Shown in pieces: positions 1-10,529 of a DNA stretch of 64,000 bases. Every line of letters starts with the position of its first letter. The stretch's first letter is position 1. Both the position numbers and the translations under genes were made by a program. Location: positions 159,035,519 to 159,099,518 of the forward strand of contig NC_073693.1 of assembly GCF_029784155.1 (NCBI RefSeq). Reading direction: 5' to 3'. Under the pieces are notes generated by a model. That model was given only the letters and a program-made list of their open reading frames with translations, was not told the DNA's origin and searched no databases. Origin of the DNA: Uranotaenia lowii (taxonomy: Eukaryota > Arthropoda > Insecta > Diptera > Culicidae).

Positions 1-2005
1 CGCTAATAGGGGAACGTGGGGTAAAATGTTGCCAAAATAGAAAATTTAGCTAAATTCTTGAATCATCTCTTTATGTGGTACCGCCCACGAAAAGCCTCTT
101 CAACATGTTGTCAAGCTTTTAATGTTGTCTCGCACCTATTTGACTTTCATTCATCTTAATCTTCGTTTAAAAGTGCAATTCGTGATGTAAACTAATTTTT
201 AATGGTATTGTAATCTTGTTCATGAGTAAGTTTTAATATTTAGTCTGTATGACAGTAGTCAAAAACTCCAAATAAATAAATAGTACTAGACATCCAATTT
301 ATCAATTTTCTCTCCTTGTTTATCTCCAGGAAATACAAGTGAGACTGTTGATGAAAAGTTACTGATTGGAAACCTGCCAGGTGACCGCTAAGAGTTCGTT
401 TTGCTGTCCATTACGAAATTTTTAGAAATTTCTGTTCCGGCATGGTAATCGAGCAGCGAGCGAGGCATCGATATTCGACACGGCGCAGTACGCGAAGGCG
501 CGCGAGGCGCGAGAAATATTTCACCGCTTTCAAATTATTGTTCTGCAAGCGAATTGTTTGGCAGAAGAAAGGACGCTTTCTTCACCAGCAAAAAGAAAGC
601 TTGGCTTAGGTTTTCGAATCGCCATTCCCATCACTACAGTTTGTTCCATCACGACGACAAGACGGCCAGGCCGTAATTTTCTAAGTTATACTGTCTGAAA
701 GTGTTAGAAATAAATTATATATAAGTTATTAAAGTTCGTTTAAAGTCAAAAATAAATGTTAAGTGAATAGTGCAAATAAATTGTTTGAACTGCAGTGCGA
801 GTTGTCATCATTTGACCGTAAAAAGTTAGCTAAAGAACTTACCCGAAAATTTGGAGTTGGTGTCCGCATCTTTAATGTCTGGGAATCACCCACTGCTACC
901 CTGAGCCCTCGACAATTTCTTCCCACAAGCAGTTCAAATATTTTACGCACAATTTGACCATCGTATTTTGTTTATTTTACCGGTGGGCAGCTTTTCTACC
1001 TTGTAGAAATTAAGTCACGTCCGCTAGACGTGCCAGTCAGAAAAAATTGACTTATGTATCACTTCCTCTTTTATTTTTTTTCGGATTGAGCTTGATAAAC
1101 CCCTCACATTCCTCTCACTTAATGGAATCAATTATCTTCAGTTTAATTAAAATTTTAGCTCACTATTAGGTCTTCTAGTACTTCTTAAATTATTTACCGT
1201 GTGAACGTTAGTCGAAAACTTAATTTCTAGCTGTTTTTGGGTCTCCCACAGTGACTGATTTTTTCTCGATCCTGCCAAAAAAAATTGTCAATGAACTTCA
1301 GTATTGGACGCTATCTCAAAAACCTCTAGACAGATTGTCACCAAATTTTGAACATGTACACATTACATTACTAGGTAGTTTCACTGAAAATTTCATCAAT
1401 TTCCATCGATACATTCAGAAGATATTCACAAAACAAATTTTCGCACTATTTTTCGAATACACTCCTTAATATAAATGTAATGATGAATTGGTACAAATAT
1501 AAATATATTTAAAAGAAATAAAAATAAATACTTCGATAACCCAAGCTAATTTGCGATTCAAAATATCAGAGTATCTTTCCATCTTGAAATCATCATGGAA
1601 TGGCTGTATTGTTAGGAACTCGATAACATTGCTAAAATGGAAACCCAAGACGATAAGTGATCATAATCCAAATTTGTCCAAAAAGAATGCGTAAATCCTG
1701 TTTAGCACGGATTCGTGACGCTTCGGTTGCTTGCCAGTCGTCGCCGGCTAAACAATAAAGTGAGTGTTAAAATTTTACGATTATTCTGCGTCGTTCTGTT
1801 TCGAAGGATGTGATGACATTAGCTGGAACATTTTTCGGAGTCTCGAAAGAGGGGTACAATTGAAAATAACGAGTGGATGTATTGTGTATAGTGTGTGAAT
1901 TTAAGGAATTTTTATACTGTATTCAATAAAATAATAAAAACACCTTATATAAGTTTATTTGGAAAAAGCTCTCTTACCTTATCCTCCTCACAGGTTCTAG
2001 TAATC
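1..2005. other. Unassigned sequence downstream of the host exon
   Basis: I recognise no gene here. The first 50 bases carry a GGGGAACGTGGGGTAAAATG phrase that resembles the G-rich ends of TIR elements elsewhere in the window. A GC-richer stretch at about 440-680 and an open frame of 64 codons at 763-957 have no recognisable similarity. On the minus strand an AATAAA lies at 1959-1954, 47 bases past the stop codon of the exon at 2006-3348, so a short 3' UTR could end here. That is an inference from the signal alone. Confidence 0.4.
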
Positions 2006-3348
2006 TCAAACGGACACTTCTTCGGTGTATTTGGATCGGTCGTTCAGATCGATGACCAGCCGTTTTTCGGGCGATTTCTTTTTCTTCGTCGTTTGCTGCT
2101 GACTGTTGGACTGATCCGTTGCTGCCGTAGTGGGAGTTGTGGTGGCCGTTGTTGTTGCCGACGAGGATCCTTCAATGCTACTGCAGCCACTTCCGCTGTT
2201 GCTGGTCGTGGATGCAGGGACTTGGGCCACCAAAGTCCCTGCTGTGCACGAGCTTGAAGAACTGCAGGAAACATTCGCCAAAGATCCTTCGTTGTTCGAA
2301 GGCGTTTTTTGTGGTGCGTTCGAAGACTGGGGCAGCTGAAGTGATTCCAGCTGTGATCGATGGTTGCGAACTCTGTTTTCATTTTCAAGATTATGCAGTG
2401 CTGTCGTCAGAGCAGTTCGCATAAGAAAATTTTCTTTCAGACTATCTATCTTGTTGTTGTGGCTTGCATACAATTTGTTAAAGTTTTCTAGATTGAGATT
2501 CTTAAAGTTCTTCTCGTCGATGCTTAGCGAAGAGGTCGTCGATACCAGACCACTTCCGCTGCTACTGTTTGGCTTCCGATTGGAATGATTATCTAGGCTA
2601 TCACCACTGTAGTGTTGTTTTTGTTTCTGTTTGTGCTGTTGATGCAACAGATTATCACAAGATTCGAAATTTTTCGCACTTAAATCGCTTAACTTACAAA
2701 TACTGCTATTGGCTGGATTATCGGTGAAACGAATCCGATTATTTCCACTAAAACAACTACTATTGTTCAACGTAAGTTCCGAGTTTCTTTTCGATAGCAC
2801 CGCCCCGGAAACTCCCTCTTCACTATCACAGCATTCATGACTAAGTTTACAACTACTACTAATAGGTTTACTTTTACAGGAATGTATCACACCGCCCTTA
2901 TGATGGCTGTCGCACCTCGATTCTTCCACTTCCTCCTCGGAGCACATGCACTTCAACTGTAGGCTGTCCAGATTGAAGTTACTATTGTCAATCGACCGTA
3001 GATGGTTCTGTTGATCCGAATCATCCGTTATCGTTATTCGGGCATTTGAGCCGTGGGCCCAGACATCGCCCCCGTGGTTCCCGTTTGGGAGGGTGTTGGT
3101 GTTAGTACTTTTGTCGAGTAGTTTCTGGCCCACGGTGTCATTTCCGGTGGCTGCGGCCATGATTGCCTTCGTACCGCCCGGTGGCAGAGGTGGCTTGAGC
3201 GAAGAGTTCTTGCACGTTTCCAGAAGACTGGCGATCGTCACAATCGCTACCCCTCGTTGAGGAATACGTTCATAGAGGCGCTGCAGTTGTGCGCATAGTT
3301 GCTTGATTTCCTCGGTGGCTTCGTCCTCCGTTAGCCGGCCTTCGTTGA
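2006..3348 (-). CDS. Terminal exon of an unrecognised host protein
   Basis: The reading frame is open for about 447 codons from a splice acceptor (pyrimidine run then CAG, AG at 3350-3349) to TGA at 2008-2006. The first codon is split: the exon supplies TC of a Val codon. The N-terminal block after the junction (NEGRLTEDEATEEIKQLC, then LQRLYERIPQRG) looks like a conserved helical region. The rest is low-complexity Ser/Asn/Gln/Thr sequence with a basic KKKKSPEKR stretch before the C-terminus DRSKYTEEVSV. The last three residues VSV could be a class II PDZ ligand, which is inference. Codon use is normal and no stops interrupt the frame, unlike the surrounding transposon relics, so I take it as a real host exon. 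The protein family was not recognised. A longer isoform spliced before the stop is possible. Confidence 0.75.
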
Positions 3349-3350
3349 CT

Positions 3351-4490
3351 GAAAAGAAAAATACAAAACCAACAGTTTTATTACAAAATCTATACAATAA
3401 AGCTCCTGTTTAAACTATGTTTTATCAGTAAAAGCAAAAACAGGGTGGACTTTATATAAAAAAAAACAATAAAAAACGCATGGTCGTAAGAAAGGTGGTG
3501 GTGGGGGGGGGGGGCTGTTTCGAACGTTAACCATCACCCCCCTCCCCGTCATGAGCAGGTTCTTCCTAAGACCTGCTTCTTATTTCAGATTTCTTGGACA
3601 CTAAATGAAATTACATTCCGTCTGATCTACAGTCTTTTTTTCCGAAGCATGTTTTTTCGGATTTTTTTTCTTAGACTATGAATAACAAAAAACTGAAGTG
3701 TTGTAGCAGAATGATGTCTAAAAAACGGGGCTAAGCGGGGAGTGTCAAATTGACACTCAACGTCTGATTAGGGTGCCTTTTATCTTGGACTTACAGGGTG
3801 CGTTCATAAAGAAGTAATGATGCAAAATAGGTTTTTTTTCATTTTTTCAGGAGTAAGCGTTTAAGTTCTTCTGGTTCTTCTCGAAAATCCGGTTCATTTA
3901 CCATTGGGATAGTTATCCGAATGGATCCGGAACAGTGTGCCTTCACCGGGTAACAAGGAACTGGAACAGAAATGCTGAAGTCGCCATCGATTGCCATTGG
4001 AAATGGAAATTTCTCCATTGAAAAAGGTTTTATGCCAACGCCATTAGATATTTGGAAAATCTCGGCCTGCTCAGCACTGCCAACTTGATTGCTGCCTTCC
4101 GTGTCCCTGCTGCCATACAAAGCAAAAGGAAAACGGCCGCAATACAATGCCGCCCCATCGAAGGAAAATTCTGCATCCTAAGCATCGAACAGAAACAAAT
4201 CCAAAAATTGTAACTACATTTTCATTTTTCCTTTCTCTTTATCTTGCGTTTATTCCCTTTAAACTTTCATTACCTCTTTGTGTGCTTCATTCATTTTTAT
4301 TTACGGAAGGCAATTTCATCCCCGTTATTAAATATGAGTGCAGGCGGAAGCTCGACATTGCCGTTTCTATGGATGATTCGGGTTTCACTTCCAAAAATGT
4401 AGGTCACCAGAAGAATGCAAGTCTTGTCTCAGAGAACAAAATCTCAAACATTTCAAAGCGGGTTCTTCGGGTGTCCATGCAATTTCGAAA
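3351..4490. other. Intronic sequence without a recognised gene
   Basis: There is a run of G at about 3503-3513 and a small palindrome GAGTGTCAAATTGACACTC at about 3747-3765. Short open frames here (for example 3839-4147 minus) have no recognisable motifs. The stretch from 4147 may hold the N-terminal part of the decayed LINE ORF1 that follows. Confidence 0.4.
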
Positions 4491-5300
4491 GAAGATCTCT
4501 AGCAATCTTCCAGAGACACTCAAACAGCTCCCGAGTCAAGGTTTATACAGAGAGTTCTTCCTTCACTGGCCCGAGGGTGGTTTTCTTTCAGCCAAACCGA
4601 ATGGAAAACCACTGGAAGTTATTCAGGTTACCCAAAATCTGGCTAGGTGGTCCTTGTAACAAATGTTACTAAAGTTGCGGGTTGTCGTGGCTAGCTTCAA
4701 AGCAGCCAATGAAATTGTTGCCAGTAATCATTTCAACCTAGAGTACCGGGTTTTTGTGCCATCTCGACACGTAGAGATCGTGGGAGTGATCTCAGAAATG
4801 AGTTTATCGGCAGAATATGTTAAGTCCAACGGCATTGGTAAGTTCAAGAGCCTTAACTCGACTTCGGTCAAAATCATGGATTGCCGCCAATTCGTAACTG
4901 CCAACGTCATCGAAGGAGTTAAAAAATATTTTCTGTCAGACTCATTTCGGGTAACATTTGAAGGTTCTGCAATCCCTCACTACGTAATAATTGATGGTAT
5001 GTTAAGGCCTCCGGTTAGACTTTTTGTGCGGGAATTGTAAGAAAATGGGTCACACAACTTCACGCTGCAACAACAAGCCTCGTTGCTCCGTTTGTGGAGA
5101 AAATTGTGGGGAAGCCATCCCCATGATTTGTCTTCATGTCCGGCATTTAAATCTAGTTCGGATAAACAGGGGCGGTCTTTGAAAGAACTCTTTAAACGTT
5201 CTTACCGCAGAACTGAAGAGCGCTTCTCCACCAACCCAATCTCAATCGAATAGTGTTTTTTCTGTACTCTCATTTGATGACGTTGACAGAGATACAACCA
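4490..5300 (+). pseudogene. Decayed non-LTR retrotransposon ORF1 (LOA/Jockey-like gag)
   Basis: Fragments in shifting frames read as a LINE ORF1. A segment ending in KPLEVIQVTQNLARWSL stops at 4659. Then LKLRVVVASFKAANEIV ... YRVFVPSRHVEIVGVIS ... SFRVTFEGSAIPHYVIIDG ... RPPVRLFV runs to 5040. After another stop and shift comes a zinc-knuckle-like stretch, KMGHTTSRCNNKPRCSVCG (about 5041-5100). This order (RRM-like block, VEI-GVIS, RVTFEGS-P, then CCHC knuckles) is that of LOA/Jockey-group ORF1 proteins. Residual text up to about 5300 (SASPPTQSQSNS) fits the hydrophilic tail. At least three disruptions make it non-functional. No matching ORF2 follows directly. Confidence 0.65.
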
Positions 5301-6360
5301 GCGTTGCCACATTTAAATCTGTATCTTCGAGCCAAAAAATCGTTTTATTCTGCATAAAATCTCAAAAATCTGTATTGAAATCTGTATCAAGAATTTTCAT
5401 TTCGAATACTTATAATGCGTAACGCACTCATTTGGACTACGCTGCTCATTACTGCAAGCTACTAATTGTGCGACATGTCAAACCAGTGTTTAACCTGACA
5501 TTTTGTATACTTTGTCCGATTAATTGTAACGGGCAAAATACATGTCTGCTACGTGTGAAAAATAAGGTCACGCTAAGTTTTAAGTCGATATATTCCGTTA
5601 AATACAACGATCAGTGTCCTTCTGGGGTTTCAAAATCAGTTGGGATTTGAACATTGTGTCGAAAGTCTGTATCCTTTAAAAGTCACATCCTATGATGCAA
5701 TGACCAATGTTGGTATACGATTCTTAAACACAGATTTTAAAACTTTCTTCAACCCTTTGCTTGTTGTATTGCATTGAAACGGTTCCTAACTCTAATCTGG
5801 AAGTTTTTCCATATTTACATGCGTGATAATTGATGGATGATTGAGTCATCAAAGTGATGGCAGAGCTGGGTTAGCAGAGGAAATCAGCGTGAGGAATTCG
5901 GAATCGAATCACAAGACGACACACGCGAAATACTTTTGTATAATACTTTATTGACCGAATGCAAAATATATAAGTGAACTGATTGTGTTTAGCGAGAAAG
6001 TTCGACTGACGAAAAATGGTCGGATACCGTTGACACTTGCAGGCGCAGGGTTGTCCAAAAGCCTGCTGTCAGGTAACGCAAAGATCCAGGGGTGTGTTAA
6101 GACAACTGTTGCACCGTTCAACACAAAGTAGATGATTATTGATTGACTCGAAGTATAATCAAAATATCTTGAAAAATCTCTGAATTCCGAAAAACTGTAT
6201 GAAATCTGTATAAATTTCCAATTATCTGTGATCTGTATATACAGATTCTGTGTTTGAGAATTCAAAAGGCATAGCAAACCCGAGTCTCCTCGTTTGTGCC
6301 TGGATCGAATGCCCGAGGTTTTTCTGCTGTTGCTATGATTGTACAGCACCCGCACGCAGG
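5301..6360. other. Intronic sequence, possible decayed repeat
   Basis: The phrase AAATCTGTATC and its near copies occur around 5320-5400 and again at 6200-6250, which suggests remains of a repeat. A frame of 135 codons on the minus strand (6355-5948) shows no known motif. I see no gene that can be supported. Confidence 0.3.
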
Positions 6361-6364
6361 CAGT

Positions 6365-8966
6365 TAATTTTTTCGTTTCGTATACGATTTTAAAAACCTG
6401 AATTATTCTGATTTTGATATGCGTTTCAATGAATTAATTGGCAAAATCTTTTGAAAGATGAATCAGATATGAATGTAGCTGCTGGTTTATTTAGGAGTAC
6501 CGTCAAACGGGGCATCATGCAACAGCGGGGTTCGATGCAACATTTATATAACACTACATTGAATCAATTTTTAATTTAATGTATTGTAATAAAGTTATCT
6601 TTTAATGATAACAAAATGATTATGACATAATTTCTCGTATCTTAAGCTAGTTGTCTTAAGTTTTTTATTTTTATGTAAAATTTGAAAAATCGAGCAAAAA
6701 ATGTACAAATTTTAACATTTTTTGATGCTGAAAAAAACTTTACCCAGTATGACGGATCGGCTTGATAAAATTACCTACAAACTTTTTACAGGTTTCCTCA
6801 TATTATACCAACATTGTTGGTGTGAAAATATTTTTCGAACAATCACCCAATTTTTTTAAATGAATATTTTTAATATTCAGTTAGGTGTCTGGGGTTAAAT
6901 GCAACAAAATGCAAATCAAAGAAATACCTTGTAAATCTCGTTTCCAAGTGTTGGAATATGAATCTTTTGAATCACGCGTTTGTAAACATTTAAATTTCAT
7001 TCATCCAAACATTTATTTTTATGATTTCAGCTTTTAGAATTTTTCGTAGTATTATTTAACCCCTAAATGTATGCAGCATCCTTATTTTCAGAAAAAAATG
7101 TGAAAATTTGTTTTTACAGACCCAAAAACTACTGCAATTGGTGTTGTCATGCGTAATGGTCTTTAAGACATCGCAAATATATAAATAATTATGAATTTTC
7201 GTACGTGTTCATAAGATTTTTCATTAAAAACAAAGTTTGTTGCAAGTTACCCCATTTTCTAAGAAGGGTGAAAATCGCATGTTTTTAGAAAATTAAAAAT
7301 AACTGAAGAAACCATTAATTTTTTTAACTACGCCAATTTGATGTCCACGCATCCTTAAAACTTTTGATGCATAAAGGATACGATTAACTGTGAACATAAG
7401 TTTTTTAGAAGCTATTGAAGTTGAAAATTGTTGCATGTTGCCCCAGTTGACGGTAATCTATATACAATTATTGACGAACTCGTGCCTAAGAGAAAGAAAA
7501 GAATACTGACAATCTATAAAACAACTCAAAAATAAAAAGCAAAAAGCACATGAAGCCTATAAGAAAAATAAAAATTCGCACAATCTGAACGCATACAAAG
7601 AAATTTGCAGAGAACTTGATGTAGAAATATCCCTAGCTTATAACAGTTACAACGCAAGAGTAGAGAGCAATATTAAATCCGATCCTAAAACCTTCTTTAG
7701 CTATGCAAATGAAAAAATGAAAACATCTAATTTTCCATCACGTATGCAGTTTGAAGACTTTGATGGATCTGACAGTGAAGAGATTTGTAACCAGTTTGCT
7801 CGTTTTTTTTTCAAAATATTAACAAAAAATCTAATGCTTCTCCAGACTTAAATTATTTTTCCTATCTTCCTGAACGAGTAAATGACGTTAGTGTTGAAAA
7901 TATTACTGTGCAAGAAATTTTAAGATTTCTCAATAGCCTTGATGACAAAAAAGGTCCAGGTCCTAATCAAATATCTCCACTATTATATAAAAAAATTGCT
8001 ACTTCATTTGTTAATCCACTATTTTGGCTTTTCAATTTATCTCTTAAATCAGGAGTCTTTCCGATAGCCTGGAAAAAGTCATTTTTTATCCCAATATTTA
8101 AATCTGGTTAATGATCAGATATAAAAAATTATCGAGGCATTGCTATTATCTCATGTATCCCAAAGATGTTTGAGGCGATTTTGAATCAAAAGATGTTCAA
8201 TCAAGTAAATAATCGCATCTCAAATAACCAACATGGCTTTTTCAAAGGTAGATCAACATCTACCAACCTATTAGAATTTGTGAACTTCTCGCTTGGAGCT
8301 ATGGACAGATGTAATTTTGTTGAAACTTTATATAAAGATTTTAGTAAGGCGTTTGATAGAGTTGACATTTCATTGCTACTTTTTAAACTAAAACGTATAG
8401 GATTATCAACTTCACTTTTAAAATAGATCGAGTCATATTTGTCGGATCAAACGCAGGTAGTCCGTTTTAAAGGAAAAATCTCGACTGAAATACAGGTCAC
8501 TTCTGGTGTTCCACAAGGATCTCACTTGGGCCCCTTGTTATTTATAATTTTTGTTGACGATGTCAATTTAGTATTAAAGAGCGTCAAAGTACTCATTTAT
8601 GCCGACGATATGAAACTGTACATGGAGATACGTAACAGAATGGATTTACAGCATTTTCAGGATGATATTGATATTTTTTACATTTGGTGTGCAAAAAGTC
8701 TGCTAGATCTTAATATTAAAAAGTGTAACATTATATCTTACTCTAGAAAACTGAACCATCATGATTTTAATTTTACTTCAGGGCAGCAGCAGATTGAAAG
8801 ATGTAACAAAATAAGGGACCTAGGTGTAATACTGGACACCAAACTAACTTTTATTGAACATTTTAACACGATTATTAATAAAGCTTTCAGTATGTTAGGG
8901 TTTGTCAAAAGATTCTGTTCTCACTTTAAGGACCCTTATACAATAAAAACACTTTTCATATCGTAA
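6365..8966 (+). pseudogene. CR1/Jockey-group LINE ORF2 relic (linker and reverse transcriptase)
   Basis: Read in pieces, the segment gives the pre-RT linker (INWQNLLKDESDMNVAAGLF before 6498, then TIIDELVPKRKKR after 7455) and the reverse transcriptase. RT blocks seen are ILRFLNSLDDKKGPGPNQIS, WKKSFFIPIFKSG, NYRGIAIISCIPKMFEAIL, NQHGFFKGRSTSTNLLEF, DFSKAFDRVD, SGVPQGSHLGPLLFIIFVDD, LIYADDMKLY (catalytic YADD, about 8596-8625) and IRDLGVILD. Stops at 8109-8111 and 8424-8426 and a frameshift near 7805 break it. The endonuclease part is missing on the 5' side. The 3' side stops at about 8966, where a mariner-like relic begins. A TIR element at 6500-7453 interrupts the linker. Clade assignment (CR1 or a sister in the Jockey group) is from motif style. 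Confidence 0.8.
6498..7455. mobile_element. TIR element with CCGTCAA...GGGGCA ends, copy 1
   Basis: The left end reads CCGTCAAACGGGGCATCATG and the right end, reversed, CCGTCAACTGGGGCAACATG. TA stands on both outer sides (6498-6499 and 7454-7455). Removing the insert with one TA restores the reading frame of the host LINE, which supports TA as the target duplication. The body (954 bases) is AT-rich and shows no transposase frame. Related copies lie at 59005-59948 and, reversed and cut short, at 62858-63604. It is non-autonomous. The TA duplication suggests a Tc1/mariner-type (IS630) or similar mobiliser; this is inference. Confidence 0.8.
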
Positions 8967-9790
8967 AGCATGGATCACTACAAATCTGGACGCGTTAAAA
9001 CGGGTCTATCTCGGAGCTATGTAAACAAAATAAAAATGTTTTATAATCAAAATGTAGGGTTTTTATTGCACTTCAAAGGAAAAATAAGAAAAAAAATATT
9101 TCGATGTTTTTTTTGATAAAATTTCGAACTTTTCATCTAGAACCACTCATCAAAGTTTGAACACCCTATTCGCTGACCTCAGCGGCCATTTTGTTCCACA
9201 ATCTCTTCATCTCTGTTGCTTCCCGAGTCGTCCTACCATTCTTCTTCATCTTCTGCTTGACAATTGCCCAAATTTTTTCGATAGAGCGGAATTGAGGGCA
9301 GTTGAGTGGGTTGATGTCCTTTTCAACAAAATCCACCCTTTGGCCGAATACCACTGTAGTACCTGCTAGCTGTAGTGGCAGCATGCCAAACCTGGCGAAA
9401 ACTTTACTGGTCTTTTGTGAGATCTAATGTACGAAAAAAAAACGTTTTTTGAGGCATTCCTCCTTGTACATTTCGGAGTCCATGGTCTTGTTTTTCACAA
9501 AAACCGGGGTTTTTCGTCCGCAGCTGCAAATACCTTGCCAGATCAAACACTTTCTTGTCAACTTATCGCAAAAACGAATTCGAACTTGGCGGGGACATCA
9601 CCTTGACCAGTGCAGTGCACCACTGCAGTGGCTTTATAAAATTTTTGGCCAGGAAGCTGCCCGAAATCCATCTTCATGTACGTTTCGTCATCCATGAGGA
9701 TGTATCCGTCGTACTTCGTTGCAAATGGAGCCATACGAAAAATGTGATGTTATTTGGTTACGAAAATTTTGTTAAGGCAGTTCGTGGACC
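8967..9790 (-). pseudogene. ITm (Tc1/mariner DD37E-type) transposase relic
   Basis: On the minus strand, frame fragments read YILMDDETYMKMDFGQ-like sequence (first catalytic Asp region, about 9700-9640), a TMDSEMYKEECL-like segment near 9480, LAGTTVVFGQRVDFVEKDIN and NPLNCPQFRSIEKIWAIVKQ (third catalytic residue Glu in the RSIEKIWA motif, about 9280-9250). The end reads KNGRTTREATEMKRLWNKM. This order is that of mosquito ITmD37E transposases. The N-terminal DNA-binding part is missing on the right and no paired inverted ends were found. Several frameshifts are present. It abuts the 3' break of the LINE relic at 8966, so it may have inserted into it. Confidence 0.75.
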
Positions 9791-10529
9791 CTCCCCACAC
9801 TGCAAGGGAGAAAGGAAAAAAAACGAGTTCTTAATATCAAATTTAAAACCATTATTGAGAAACAATTTAAGATCAAGTTTTAAAAAAATCATTTCAGAGA
9901 ATCTAATCTTCTTTGTATTCCACTGATAATTTGATATCAAAAATTAACTTGTACTCGTTGAGTCCTTTTTCAAAAACTTCCTTATTCCAGGGTCTTCAGA
10001 TAGATAGAATAGATAGGAGAGAGATTTTCAGTCATTTACAGCATTTTGATGACCGGATGCCGCCATCTAGGATATACAGCTTTAAAAAGAAAAGCGAAAG
10101 CCGCCATCTTGGATTAAAGATTACTCCAAGCAATTCATGTTCTCTTCTACTTGTTTAGCCCTTTCATTCAATACTCATATTGTGAAGATATTCATACCTA
10201 CGCACGTTAAATGCCAAAATAAAACCATGATAAAACTTTTAATGCTAATTTGTGTTTCTTGGTCGGATTAATCCACAATCTTAGCTTAATCAAAACCAAT
10301 ACTACAATGTTGGTTAAATATTTAATTTATGGTATTTTCAGCTTAATTCATCAAAATAAACTTGAGTATATTTAAATGAAAAATTTGAATGGAACGCTGA
10401 TGATGCGAAAATCATTATTATCATATGTTTATTTTTCTCTCTTTTTCTCTTGATCTTTATATGAAAGTACTGGATTTTTTTTTATTTGTACGAATATTGT
10501 TCGGTATTTTGTTTGGAAATTTTAAAACC
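9791..10529. other. Intronic sequence, no gene seen
   Basis: The only structure noted is a pair of CCGCCATCTxGGAT phrases near 10060-10120 (CCGCCATCTAGGAT and CCGCCATCTTGGAT), which flank an AT-rich core and look like part of a small repeat. Confidence 0.35.

Noticed and set aside
763..957. Plus frame of 64 codons near the left edge
   Set aside because: The sequence looks protein-like in parts, but no family, splice site or conserved motif could be shown.
2044..2588. Overlapping frames opposite the host exon
   Set aside because: They are shadows in the low-complexity exon; only the 447-codon minus frame has splice and phase support.
3839..4147. Minus-strand frame of 102 codons
   Set aside because: No motif, no splice context and a repeat-rich setting. 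It was not strong enough to call.
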